A stretch of 64,000 nucleotides of DNA from Cryptomeria japonica (taxonomy: Eukaryota > Streptophyta > Pinopsida > Cupressales > Cupressaceae): contig NC_081409.1 in NCBI RefSeq assembly GCF_030272615.1, positions 529,166,291-529,230,290 of the forward strand, written 5' to 3'. Below, one piece after another: positions 12,090 through 23,614 of this stretch; the first letter of the stretch is position 1; each line of letters opens with the position of its first letter. Under the pieces are notes generated by a model. It was not told where the DNA came from. It saw only the letters and a program-made list of their open reading frames with translations, and searched no databases. The position numbers were made by a program, and so were the translations under genes.

Positions 12090-13088
12090 CGGTAGCCTCT
12101 GTCTTCTTATATTCAAATGCACGATGTCCTTCTCCTCCACACTTAAAGCAGGTTCCTCTAAATGTCCTCTTGTCTTGTCTTCTAGAGTTCTCATTCCGGT
12201 AACCATCTGATTCTCTCCTCTAGTAGAAATTTCTATCATCCTTCTGGTATGAATTACCTTGTTTTCTCAATTCCTTGTCCTTGTTCCTCTTCCTCCGATA
12301 AACCTTCCACCTCTACCTCTCTATCTCTGTTCATATCTTTTGTTTAATTTCTCTTCAGTCTTTAGGGCATACTGGTAAGCCTCTTCAATACTCTCCAATT
12401 TGATCATACCGAGTTCATCTTTTATAGACATACATAATCCATTCAAATATATTGTAATTTGTTGAGCTTTATCATCAACATGTCTGGATCTGATGTTCAA
12501 CTTGTAAAATGCTTTGGTATACTCCTTCACACTAGATTCCTTCTGTCTCAGATTCTGCAACTTCTGGAATAAATCCACTTGATAATTCGACAACACAAAC
12601 TTTGATTTCAACTTAGCAATCATTTGATCCCATGTCTTAATATTTTCTTTACCTCTTCTCTGTCTATCAACTTGCAAATGCTCCCACCAAAGAGATGCAT
12701 GACCTTTTAGCTGGGTACGGGCATATTTCACCTTCCTCTCTTCTACAGTGTTTTCAAAATCAAAATACTTCTCCATCTCCAAGATCCAATCCATCAATTC
12801 ATCCAAATATAACTTCCCATCATATTCTGGTGGGGTAAAATTAGGTTTAGTGTTCACCCTACTCAAAACCCTTAAAATCCTTTCTTCATCTGGATCAACT
12901 ACCGATAGGTTTACTTATTCTGTCGGGGCTTCTTCTCCTTCATCTTCAATTACATCTTCAATGTGTTAGCCTCTTCTCTAGGCTATCTCCACGACTTCTA
13001 ACTAGGCTGCTATTCATCACAACATCTCCATCACAACAAGGTCTGCATTCCCACACACTCCACCATTCCTAGTTCCTCTTTGTGCCAT
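12090..13088 (-). pseudogene. E2 gag capsid and nucleocapsid
   Basis: An ATG at 13088-13086 starts a frame reading MAQRGTRNGGVCGNADLVV with several stops. From 12866 down to 12321 it is open and shows a retrotransposon gag capsid: FTPPEYDGKLYLDELMDWI, WWEHLQVDR, then KEYTKAFYKLN. A zinc knuckle lies at about 12105-12150 in another frame: CFKCGGEGHRAFEY, where the last ligand expected to be Cys is Tyr. Capsid builds the particle; the knuckle binds RNA. Confidence 0.85.
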
Positions 13089-13184
13089 CGATTCACGATA
13101 GTCCTCTACAATTGTAGGTCAGATCCTCAATCTGCCACCCTACAATAAAAAATTCAGGACATGCAACCTCCATAACGATACTTC

Positions 13185-13196
13185 ACTCTGATACCA
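13185..13196 (-). other. E2 primer-binding site (tRNA-iMet)
   Basis: Minus-strand TGGTATCAGAGT stands 2 bp inside the right LTR (LTR starts 13199). It pairs with the 3' end of initiator tRNA-Met, the usual primer of plant LTR elements. Confidence 0.9.
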
Positions 13197-13198
13197 CT

Positions 13199-13955
13199 TG
13201 AAGTAGTCACCGATGAGGAGGGACCTCAAAGAGATCAATCTGGACCGGTCAACAAGAGTAAACACAATGGAAACATAAAGATATGATGGAGGTAATGCAA
13301 AATGGATTGATTAATTGCATGAAATTTGATTACATCCAACCAGTAGCAACCACATTACAACATACCGGCTCATAGGCCTGGTAGAATAGGTCACAACCGA
13401 GACCATGAATCAAAAGATCTATATTATTATCTCTTCCATTTATTCTAAAGCATAATTACAAATATATATATATATATCTATCCAAAGGATCCAGTCGGCC
13501 CAAAAGGGATCAAAACCCGAAGAACAAGACCTAACATGAAAATAACAAGGTCAGCCTCCGCCAAGAGATTCCTCCAGAAAATCCAAAGGATGAAACATAG
13601 AAGGTTGGACACATGCCAAGAAACATTGACATCAACACCCAAGGCTCTGCAAGCTTCGGAATGGGTTTCGGTATATCACCAAAATATGTCTTAGGCAATT
13701 TCTAACAAAGAACTATCAATCTGGTAACAAGAAACTATCATAGAAACTGGTAGCGATATCTTGTAGGAAAGTGATCCAAACGTGATGCAGTTTGAAAGCA
13801 AGAAAGATGATCAAGTCTTCAAGTATAATCCAACTCCACAGGATCCGGTGAGCCAAAATCGGGACACATAGAAAGGAGCACTAAAACTGCAAATAGAAAG
13901 GAAAATGTTTTTGGTTGATGCAAGATTGCTATGAATTAGGGATGCTCCTACATCA
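13199..13955 (-). repeat. E2 5' LTR
   Basis: 757 bp, TGAAGTAGTCACC to GCTCCTACATCA. It is the copy next to the primer-binding site and is followed by CCCAT (13956-13960). The LTR pair differs by scattered substitutions and small gaps, so the insertion is not recent. Confidence 0.92.
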
Positions 13956-13960
13956 CCCAT

Positions 13961-15146
13961 CCTCCTCTCCCCCTACTACCTCATCTACTGAGGGTCGTAG
14001 CTCATCCTCCTCCAACACACTTGGTATACTCAATCTAGCTAGCCTATGGGACTCCCACCAATAGGTATATGCACTTGTGCAATTCGAATCCTCTCCAGCG
14101 TGCAACCGCTCATCCCATGTTATCCTCTTAGCAGTAACCCAGCTGATCCAGACCTCCAACGGTCCTACTAGCCACCCTTAGACCCCTGCCTCCTGTGTAA
14201 TCCGTGGAGATAGCCTCTCATGGCTGACTAGATCCTGGACCTACCCAAGTTATCTCATCACCCTATACAATGCATAGATATCAAACACATATATAGATCT
14301 GCCTAATAACCAACACTTTGTCTGCACCCAAGCCAACTTCCAATCGCCTTGCCATCACTCGCTATCCATGTATGGGAGCCAATAAAAAAACATCATCTCA
14401 TAAAAAATGTGCCTCCAATACCGCATAGCCCCCACCCTATGATAGTGTAGGAGCTCCTTTTATCTGTCCACACAGGGGAATCATCACCTCTTGTCCTATC
14501 TCCCTATCGGTCGCGTCACCATGATATGCTCCCACGCCCAAATATGCAGTAGTGTAACCCCTATGCCGAGGTTTCAGTAATATTGGTAGAGACATAGATG
14601 CATGTCGTGGTACAACTATTTGAGCATCACTACTCCCCAACAATACTACACATAGTATTCCAACATATAATACATGCAGTGGCTCCACCCAATAGAAAAT
14701 CCATGGCCACTAAGGTCCGACATCAGGCAAGCACTGACCAACCCAAATATGAATAACACTAGGTGCAAGATATGTCGGATTTACATGGCCAGTCCCAGGT
14801 GCATCCGCATCCCATTCATAGGTAGCATGTCATACTCACACACTTGTTGTAAGTAATAATCTCCTCTGTCGAGCCTATACTTGGGAATCACACCTTAGAT
14901 GGAGATCTTCAAGATCCTCCAGACATCTAACAATGTAATGGTAGCCTCCCTAGTCGGTAGGTGGAAGGTGAATGTATTGCTATCCCAACACTCCACTAAT
15001 GTTGTCATCATGGCAATGTGAGCCCTAATCCTAGGCCATCTCCAAACAAAACCTAGACCTACTACGTTCGGGATCTCTCTCTCATCTTCTCTCAACTGTC
15101 TGTACAACCTCATGGTGTGAGCGGTCTTTCTTCCTCCTGCACCCAA
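13961..15146 (-). pseudogene. E1 antisense PMD gene, N-terminal part
   Basis: Minus-strand reading from 15146 gives MGAGGRKTAHTMRLYRQL, then LVECWDSNTFTFHLPTREAT and ITLLDVWRILKI. This matches the pattern of the plant mobile domain (aminotransferase-like, PMD), in which a W-x-x-x-T-x-T-F-H-L-P block is followed by a conserved L-x-D-V-x-x-(I/L)-L. Stops break the rest (14437-14890). PMD proteins are transposon-derived; some domesticated ones act in silencing. Here the gene sits antisense and 3' of pol in a Tat element. It continues, after E2, at 7785-6870. Confidence 0.68.
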
Positions 15147-15596
15147 TCAATTCACTTCATTATCCTTCTTATCCTACCCTATGCTAGCCTATCTCAACCT
15201 ATTTCTATCCCATGCCATGCTAGGGGCATGTATGCACCCCCTTGAAATCCTTCTTGTCCCTTTGCTATCCCTCATTTTACCCTCCCTAGCCTCCCCAATG
15301 GAGATGTTGAAGTCGTGGCGCATGAGTCATGCCACAGGCAGAGACATCAAAGCATAGTCTCCACCCCCTTTTCACCCCCTTTTCACCCCCCTTTCAGCAC
15401 TAATCAATGCCTATGCCTCTATTGGTCACTCACACTTGCGTTTATTCCCCCTTCTTCTCCTTTTCAATGCCTGTGCGAGAGATAGTCACCCACAGAGACG
15501 TTGAACCCCCACGGAGACACTGATACGATGATCAATGTCTTTGCCCCACCAACTTTGTAACCTATTAAATACCCCTAATAAATACCCTAATCTATT
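15147..15596. other. 5' flank of the E1 antisense gene; pyrimidine-rich repeats
   Basis: Non-coding. It contains a short tandem run of CACCCCCTTTT-type units at about 15360-15400 and two similar CCAC(A/G)GAGAC boxes near 15490-15520. It would carry the promoter of the antisense gene, but no TATA box stands out. E3 begins at 15597. Confidence 0.5.
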
Positions 15597-17245
15597 TGTA
15601 GTGTCATAAATTGTACACCCTTGCTAGGGTGGTACAATTTCACACTTAGGTTAGCAACCGCCTTAGTGTGTCTTGCATCTTGCATTTCTCATTCCCCTTT
15701 AAGCATTTAATTAATTAATTAAATTAAATCTAAGGTCATGTCTCATCACTTTACACATTACAAAGTTGGGTCCTTTACCCTATGCATGCCCCTTTTCATT
15801 TTATTGCTCCAATGAATCATTTAATCATAAACCCTAATTATGTCTTATTTCGACCGTTTAAGCCTGATTTCGCATATCAAACATCTCAAAATCAGCTATA
15901 ACTTTGGGATGTGCTCTAATATCATCATATCTAATGGCCTCAAAAATTTGGTGAAAAGTTGGTTGGACCGTTGCGGGAATGCACATGGTCCACGACTTTT
16001 TCCCCAAAATTTTGGGAGCACAATCCTATGATATAATAGTGATTAACCCCAAAATATCAATGGGAAATTCAAATCCTAGGTCAGACTAAACATGAAATTA
16101 CGATCTAGGGTTTCTTACTTAAGAGTTCTCTTTCTTTATTTGAAGGGGTCTTCTTCTACGAATCTAAGAGCAAGGTTTTTGGAGTATTGGAGCCTTCTTT
16201 GTAGTGAAAGAGAAGATCTTTGAAGTCTTCAACAAGATTCAACATTCATCCATCAAACATCATTTTATCAATTGGGGGATTTTGAAGTTATAGAAGAACA
16301 ATAGGAGATCACCGACTGACGATTGGCTTGTACCTCTCCCTTGGGGTTGGGTATGGTTTCATGTTGTTTTCATGTCTTTGCATAAGCTTCATTTTTAGTC
16401 ATATTCATGCTTTAGATCACTTTGCATTGTGGATTTAGAGCATTTACTTTGTCAATTATGAGCAATTAGGGTTTACTCTTTAGGGTTGCTCTAGGTTGTT
16501 TACTTTCATTCTTAGGATCTTGCATATACACAGGGTTCTCACACACACATTTTCAGTACGTTATCAGGTATTCATGGAGGTAGAAATCACCAACACGGGG
16601 GTTTGACTAAGGCAAAACCCTATATAGCCACCCCAAACCTTCCCTTTTCAGTTGCAAGTGCAGAAACAGGAATCCGGAAGCAGATTCAGATCTGGAACAT
16701 GCATCAACACCACCCAGAAGTCTCAGAAGTGCAGAAATCTATCAAGGCCAGGGTTGTGGTGCCCTGGTCTCACCGAGGATAGTGGCATGGCACCATGGTC
16801 ATGCCCTCTGTTAGCAAGACTTGACAAAATAATACTTTGTAGATCTCAGAATCCCTCTTGTTAGTTGCAACTCAAAAATTGCAGAATCAAGACAATGGCG
16901 TGGCACCCTGGTCCCAGAAATTTCTGCTCAGATTTCAGACACAGGTGCACCTTTGATTTTGCCTTCTAATCTGTACTTTTCAGCAACATATCAGTTGTTC
17001 TTTTCTCTCCATTCTCAGATTAGGATTGGCTTGCTTACTTGCTTTCTAGGTTAGATTGCATTGTGCATCATTTCTCTCTCTCATTTATAGAAAAGGAATA
17101 GAAAACTTAAGAGGTAATCCACAACTCTCTCTTTCTCATAATAAGTAGCTAATGCACATTACCTCCCTAGGCTCTTTCGTATTCCATGAGTGTGTATGAG
17201 AGTGGGATTAGGGTTTCCATACTTAGTCTCACTTTTTCCTCTACA
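15597..17245 (+). repeat. E3 5' LTR
   Basis: About 1649 bp, from TGTAGTGTCATAAATTG to TTTCCTCTACA, giving a 5-bp inverted terminal match (TGTAG...CTACA). The start matches 26628 and the body matches 26628-27355 plus 35822-36703. It contains several boxes of the form GGCACC(A/C)TGGTC (near 16755, 16785 and 16900). The 5' edge is clear; the 3' edge rests on the inverted ends and the nearby primer site. Confidence 0.88.
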
Positions 17246-17251
17246 CATCTT

Positions 17252-17264
17252 TGGTGAACCCGAC
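17252..17264 (+). other. E3 candidate primer-binding site
   Basis: TGGTGAACCCGAC begins 6 bp after the proposed LTR end. It is not the common initiator-Met site. E5 has the near-identical TGGTGAAATCGAC, 3 bp after its LTR (44696). The tRNA was not identified. Confidence 0.6.
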
Positions 17265-17512
17265 ATGAACACAATTTCATTTGCATTGCATTGCATTGTT
17301 AGATATAGATCTAGTTTATTTCATTTGATTTTAAAACATTAAAAAAAAAAAGAGACAGGTTTCTTTCATTTTCCTTGCATTGTGTATTTAAGTTTCATGC
17401 AATTTTCATTTCAACATGTCAGATTTTTATTTACAAGATGTTCATGCTTTTGATGATGTATGCAATTTTGTTGATTATTAGTTTAGTAAGGATTAATTAT
17501 ATGAAGCTCTAG

Positions 17513-18982
17513 ATGAATGAGTTTTTAAACCCTAAGCCTTCTAAACCCTCATTTTTTCAAAAGTTAATCAACCTTGTTACTATGCCATTTCGTGGTGATG
17601 AGAAAGATAAGTTGAATGATCCCTCTCATGGTTATATTCCTATCAACTCCTCCACTAGATCTAGCAACACAATTGATTCCCATGATTCCCTCTATGATGT
17701 TATGTCTCCTTTTGAGTCCAAAGATAAGCCTTTCAATCGCTATGACCATTCTTTATTGGATGATGCCCTTGATGACTTTATGTCTTTGCCTAAACTTTCA
17801 AACAAGAATAATGCATCTAAAAGGTTAATCAATATGATCAGTGTGAATGAATATAGAAAACCACTTTTTATTGTCCAAGGTGCTTGTCCTTCTCCAACTT
17901 CACCTCTTCCTAATCAACCTCTTTTCACGGTTCAAGGTGGATATAGTCATGATTCCTTTAGCACTCCAAACAAACCCATCATTACGGTTCAAGGAAGGAA
18001 TCCCACTAAGAGTCCTTATAGCTATGCTAGACAAATAACTAAGGAGAGTTATAATGTAGTTGCCCATACCTATAACACAAGAAACAATAGGCAACCTAAT
18101 CCTCCTCTGGTTGTTCTAACTCCTCTACCTGATCCTCAACTCATTCTTCCTCAAGCACCTCGCATTTCACAAATTGTTGGTAAGGAATATGATCTTGTCA
18201 AACAACTTAAAGCTACTCCTGCCAAGATATCCCTTTGGGATTTTATTCAAACTTCCTCGACTCATCATGGAATGCTAAATTATGCCTTGAAAACATTGAA
18301 TGTACCACCCGCAGTGACATCCAATAATATGGCTTCCTTGATTCACTCTATTACATAACTTAAGGCTCAGATTGTGTTTTCACAAGATGAGCTGCCTTCT
18401 AGTGAAATTCAACAACAATATGATCTTTTAATGATTGTGGTTATTATAAATGATAGTGATATAAGATGAACATTAGTGGACAATGGTTCTGGCCTTAATG
18501 TTTGTAGCATTAACTTGTTGCATAAGATTAATGTTGATACATCTCTTATTAAGCCTGATTCTCTCACTATCTGTGGCTTTGATAATGTTGCTAAATCCTC
18601 ACTAGGTATCATCACCTTGCCTGTTAAAGTAGGTCTTGTTATTTTACCTACTCCTATCCATGTTGTGTCTGGAGAGTTGACCTACAACTTGTTGCTAGGG
18701 AGACCATGGATTCATAGCATGCAAGTTGTTCCCTCTACATTGCATAGGCAAATCAAATTCATTTACAACAATACAACATACACCTTGTTAGGTGACACAA
18801 GATTCCAGGCTTGCTTACAAACATCAAGTTCTAAATCCTCTTCAATCAATTCTTCCCCAACTATCTTAGATAATTCCTCTAAAGCTTCTACTCTGATTAG
18901 TGTGACTAGTTCATCAAACCTGTCTCCTATATCTGGATCGATCCTAGATACTTCCTCAAGTGGACCTAAGGTTCTTGAGTAA
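17513..18982 (+). pseudogene. E3 gag remnant and aspartic protease
   Basis: One frame runs from ATG 17513 with stops at 18356-18358 and about 18467. The first 281 codons are polar and hold three similar blocks ending in VQG (FIVQGACPSP, FTVQGGYSHD, ITVQGRNPTK), but show no capsid domain and no zinc knuckle. The part before the second stop (YDLVKQLKATPAKISLWDFI) is the linker that precedes Tat proteases. The protease follows: DNGSGLNVCSINLL carries the active-site loop and NLLLGRPWIHSM is the conserved end. Processing of Gag-Pol would be its role. Gag seems largely deleted. Confidence 0.78.
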
Positions 18983-19275
18983 GAGTCTTCTTAGCTTGAC
19001 CCTACAATTGAGAATACTTTCTCTCTTGAACAGATTCTTGTAGAAGATGATTGGGGATCCCTTGATTTCCATCCTACTTTTGTAGGGGAATACATAATTC
19101 CCCCTAGAGAGCCTAGGGTTGAAAAGAAGGAAGAAGAAGAAGAACCTAAAAAGCAATCTACTTTATCTGAGCCATTGAGTAACAACTTTGTGGCAACTTC
19201 TCACATTTCGTCTCCCTTAGTTTTTATCTAGAGGATTTTGATCCTTCACTTTTTCAAAATCCTCCTTCTTCAGAA

Positions 19276-19686
19276 ATGTCTAACCTTTATGGTCCCGGTT
19301 TTCAAATCTTGGCTAGGTGTGGATATAATAGAAATGGATGTGGTGCTCAAGAACAAGGGATTAAAGTTCCCTTGGAAAACAAATTTCGTGATATGACATT
19401 TGGGCTTGGTTATGATCCTTTCAACCGTACTAAAGCCTCTAAGAGACCATCTATTAGTGTTAATGTCATTTCTGCTTCTCTCTCACTAAAATATCCAGAA
19501 TATATTGACTTTGAACCTTCTCATGTCTTTGCTTTGGATGTTTTTTCTACCGATGATTCCTTAGTTGAATTCTTGGGAGCTTATGACAACCATCCTCGTT
19601 ATCACCATAACCGTAGTTTTCCCTATTGTCTAAATGCGGAAGCTTACTTTGGGAAGGAAAGAAATAACGATGAGATAGTTAAATAA
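19276..19686 (+). pseudogene. E3 protease-RT linker with G-patch-like motif
   Basis: 136 open codons in a new frame relative to the protease. GFQILARCGYNRNGCGAQEQ and the following GIKVPLE form the same glycine-rich, G-patch-like block as in E1 at 22-324. An acidic stretch follows (HVFALDVFSTDDSLVEFL), also matching E1. A low-complexity Ser/Thr-rich segment lies between the protease and this block (18830-19270). Confidence 0.72.
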
Positions 19687-21192
19687 TTTCCTCAATTGAA
19701 AGATGCTCCTCAACAAAGAAATCTCCTAATAAATGACACTATTGATATCAAGATGAATCCTAGTGTTGAAGATAAGATCATCAAGATAGGGAAATGTCTT
19801 GATGAAGAAGAGCAAAAACAATATGCTGAGTTGTTACATGAATTCCCTAAGATCTTTTCTTAGATATATTCTGACATTCCTGGTGTAGATCCTAAGATTG
19901 TCACTCATAACATTTTCCTAATTCCTGATGCTAAACCTGTGAAGCAGAAGATTTGAAAGATTCACCCTAAAGTGGCATTACTTGTTAAAGCTGAGATTGA
20001 AAAATTGTTGGATGTTGGATTCATCCATCCTATCAATTATTCCCCATGGATTTCAAACATTTTAGTTGTGGCTAAAGCTGAAAACAAGATTAGGATGTGT
20101 ACGGATTTTCATGATTTAAACTAGGCCTCTTTAAAGGATGACTTTCCTTTCCCGAACATCGATATGATAGTGGATTCAGTAGAAGGGCATGCTTTACTAT
20201 CCTTTATGGATGGTTTCTCAGGATATAATCAAATTTTCATTAATCCCCAAGATCAATATAAAACTACTTTCACCGCTCCTTGGGGTATGTTTTGTTGGAT
20301 TGTGATGCCTTTGGATTAAAAAACCTAGGCGCAACCTCTCAGTGTGCTATGAATCTCATCTTCCATGACTATATGCATAAGACCTTAGAAGATTATGTTG
20401 ATGACATCTTAGCCAAATCCGTCCTTCATACAAATCATGTTAAGATCCTTCATCAAATCTTTGAGAGAATTCGACAACATGTGTTTGAATCCTTGAAAAT
20501 GTGTTTTTGGTGTGGATAGTGGACAACTATTAGGATTCATAGTTTCACATCATGGCATTGAGATGGATACGAAGAAGATAGATGCTATTGTTAACATGCC
20601 ACCTCTTGAGAATGTTTCTCAACTAAAAAGTTTGCAAGGAAAGATCCAAGCTATTCGTAGGTTCATCTCTCAACTTGCGGATCGTACCTTTCCCTCCACA
20701 CAATTGCTTAAAAAGAATATCACTTTCCAATGGAATGAGGATTGTCATCAAGCATTCGAAGACTTAAAGACCTATTTGGCTAATCCTCCTATTCTTCAAC
20801 CGACTGATCCTACTAAGCCTTTTCTTCTATACACCGTTGCTTCCCCTCAAGCTCTTGCAGCCTTATTGGCACAGTGTGATAAGGATGGTAGAGAATGCCC
20901 AATTTATTACATAAGCCGCACTCTACTCAATTACAAAGTCCGATATTCTATGATAGAAAGACAATTTCTTGCTTTAGTCTTTGCAACTCAAAAGTTGAGG
21001 CATTATCTCTTGAATGTTGAGATCCATGTTATCATTAAATTCAATCCTCTTAAACATATTTTCTCCAAAACCAATCTTTCTGGATGCTTAGCTAAGTGGG
21101 TTATGATGTTGACCGAGTTTGACCTTAAGTTTATCTCACAAAAGCCAATAAAGGGTCAAGCATTGACTGATCATTTAGTTGATGCTCCTTGA
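19687..21192 (+). pseudogene. E3 reverse transcriptase and first RNase H
   Basis: The N-terminal RT is readable with stops (ILVVAKAENKIRMCTDF near 20060-20110, DDFPFPNIDMIVDSVEG near 20139). A one-base loss near 20315 shifts the frame just before FGLKN. YVDDILAKS lies at 20394-20420. The thumb and first RNase H are open at 20512-21192: LLGFIVSHHGIEMD, HLYTVASPQ-like strand FLLYTVASPQALAALL, and ALVFATQKLRHYLL. The end GQALTDHLVDAP matches the E1 counterpart. The catalytic motifs are preserved although the frame is broken. Confidence 0.88.
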
Positions 21193-21645
21193 CCCTTCTC
21201 CCTACCTAATCCAGAGTCTTTTCCCGATGAATACATTTTTTCCATTAAGGTTGATGAGACTTGGGAACTATATTTTGATGGCTCTAAGTGTCGTACAGGA
21301 TCAGGGGCAGGGGTGGTCTTAATCTCTCCTAAAAAGAAGCCTATTCCTTTATCATATCGTATCAATTTATTATGTACCAATAAAATTTCTGAATATGAAG
21401 CTCTTATAGCTGGAATTAAAGCAGTCTTGGCATTGAGTTTGAAAAATCTACATATTTATGGAGATTCTCAACTAATCCTAAGACAAGTGACATGAGTTTA
21501 TCACGCTAAGCAAGACAAATTATCACAATATAAAGATCTAGCTTTATCCTTGTTACAAAAATTTGATTCTTATACCATGGAGCCCGTTCCTCGAAAAGAT
21601 AATCGACATGTTGATGCAATAGCATGTGTTGCCTCTCTTGTGTCT
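21193..21645 (+). pseudogene. E3 second (additional) RNase H
   Basis: WELYFDGSKCRTGSGAGVVL near 21270, then SEYEALIAGIKAVLAL and IYGDSQLILRQV, with a TGA at 21493-21495, and the end PVPRKDNRHVDAIACVASL. These are the acidic-residue strands of RNase H. This is the added domain typical of Tat elements; its E1 counterpart is at 2280-2798. Confidence 0.83.
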
Positions 21646-23011
21646 CTAGAGGACCCCTTGGTAGATCTTCAATTCACTATTCACAACCTCACTACCCCAG
21701 CTATTGCTGATAATCCTAGTGATGTGGCATATCATTTTATTATAGATTCTGATGAATGGTACTCGCATATCGTGAGATGTTTGAGTGATGGTACCTTTCC
21801 TAACTCTGCGAATAAGAATACTAGGGATAGGGTTCACAAATTGGTTGATAGATACATTATCCTTTCTAATGTTCTCTATAGGAGGGTTTATAATGGTCTT
21901 CTCCTTCGGTTCTTAAACAAGGCTAAGGTCCGTATCGTTCTTGAAGAAGCGCATTCAGGTGCTTGCGGAGGGCATTTTGGGGGTAGGTCTTTGGCTCAGA
22001 TATTTCTTCGAATGGGATATTATTGGCAAACCATGGAAATGGATTCCTTTGCATTTGTTAAATGATTTCATCGGTGTTAGCAACATAGCAATTTGATCCA
22101 TGCCCCTACCCAAGAGCTTCGATCAGAAGTAGCATCTTGGCCTTTTTCTATATGGGGTTTGGATCTTGTTGGTAAAACATCTCCTCCATCTCAAGGACAT
22201 ACTTTCATCATAACTGCCACTGATTAGTTTATGAAGTGGGTGGAAGTCATTCCTCGTCGATCTACTACCGCTGAAGTAATTTGTAATTCATTTTGGAAAA
22301 CATCATTTCTCGATTTGGGATACCTTTCGCCTTAGTTTCAGATAATGGAACGTCATTCAAAAATAAGGATGTGAAGAAGTTTCTCGAGAAATATCATATT
22401 CAACATAAATTTTCTACACCTTATTATCCTCAATCAAATGGCCAAGCCGAGTCTTCTAATAAGATAATTGAACAAATTCTTCAAAAGACTGTAAACAAGC
22501 ATGGTAAAGACTGGCATACTCAATTAACCTATGCCCTGTGGGCTTACCGCATGAGTGTACGTGTTTCTATGAGTTGTACCCCTTATAATCTTGTTTATGG
22601 TGTTGATGCCATTATGCCTTTGGAGTTAGAAATTATTTCTTTGAGAGTTTCTCTTAGGGGCATAGTGGATGATGACTCATATAGAGAGAAAAGACTTCAA
22701 CAACTTGAGATGCTCTATGAACTGCGTATAAATGCCCTCGAACATATTCAAGCGTATCATAAAACTTTGCAATGAGGCTACAATGATAAGGTTATTCATT
22801 GTTCCTTCTCGGTAGGGGATTTAGTCCTTTATGAGAATCAACACAATGTGAATGCCTTACCTGAGGAGAAAGGAAAGTTCAGTCCTAATTGGCTTGGACC
22901 ATACATCGTTGTGGAGGTCTATGGATTAGGTGCTTACAAGATAGCATATTTGGAAGGTACGCCTCTCAAGGAACCCATAAATGCTATGCACCTTCGTAGA
23001 TACCATGCCTA
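21646..23011 (+). pseudogene. E3 integrase
   Basis: The zinc-binding region (EEAHSGACGGHFGGRSL, then GYYWQTMEMD) is open to 22065. The core follows with two stops (near 22063 and 22226): IWGLDLVGKTSPP, FALVSDNGTSFKNKDVKKF and TPYYPQSNGQAESSNK give the D, D and E residues. The C-terminal part, after a TGA at 22773-22775, reads to NAMHLRRYHA and a TAG at 23009-23011. A frameshift near 22293 is also present. Same architecture as the E1 integrase. Confidence 0.86.
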
Positions 23012-23614
23012 GTTTTTCTTCTCTCTCTCTCTTTCTCTCTATCTTTCTTTCTTGTCTTCTTTTTGTTCTCTCTTTATGTCTTTTTCTTCAAAAAATGGGT
23101 AATATGTTAGCATGTCTTCATTAAAGTATGTAGGATTGAATAATGTTATATTGTTTGATCTACATTTCTTCATTCTTGACAAGCATGTTTCATTACTTTA
23201 TTGTTTGTCTTGGATTATTTTTATGTAAATTATAATGAATTTACATTTCATATGTGTTAGCATGTTATAAAATTTCTTATGTGTTAAGTAGAATTATATC
23301 ATGTTGTGTTTAATTAGAGTTAATTAAATCACATTAGTCATATATTTCTTTGGCTTAATACATCCTTCTTTTACATCATCAAAGTAGCATTTGATTAAAT
23401 ACTTAGTTATTTAATTAAATCACACATGTATCAATTTAATCATGAAGCATTGAGAAATCAATCACATGGAAATTAAATTAGACATACATGCTCCTTACTC
23501 AATGTGTTACTTCTAATCTAAACAATGCATACATTGTTTAAGCATTAAAAATAACATAATCATGAGTGTCATCATATATACATTAGTACATCAAAATAAT
23601 CTCCTATCCCTAGG
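23012..23614 (+). other. E3 spacer after pol; CT microsatellite
   Basis: Starts with a TTCT/CT-rich run (about 23014-23090), then AT-rich sequence with no supported frame. It separates the end of pol from the 3' end of the antisense gene. Confidence 0.6.

Larger units (their letters stand above)
7791..13955 (-). mobile_element. E2: chromovirus (Ty3/gypsy, chromodomain-bearing), complete but decayed
   Basis: A full-length 6.2-kb minus-strand element with two LTRs, TG...CA ends, a tRNA-iMet primer site, gag, protease, RT, RNase H, integrase and a C-terminal chromodomain, flanked by the duplication CCCAT. The terminal chromodomain marks it as a chromovirus; the layout resembles the Tekay group, which is inference. 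It inserted into the antisense PMD gene of E1. A second copy of the family starts at 61632. Confidence 0.93.
1..15596 (+). mobile_element. E1: Tat-like Ty3/gypsy element, 3' part, with nested E2
   Basis: The window opens inside a plus-strand Ty3 element. In order it shows a glycine-rich G-patch-like linker, reverse transcriptase, RNase H, a second RNase H, integrase, a 2.8-kb non-coding spacer and an antisense plant-mobile-domain gene. The double RNase H and the antisense gene 3' of pol are hallmarks of the Tat lineage. The 5' LTR, gag and protease lie left of the window. No 3' LTR was found before E3 starts at 15597, so the right edge given is where E3 interrupts it. E2 (7791-13955) is a later insertion. 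Every coding part carries stops or frameshifts. Confidence 0.8.
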
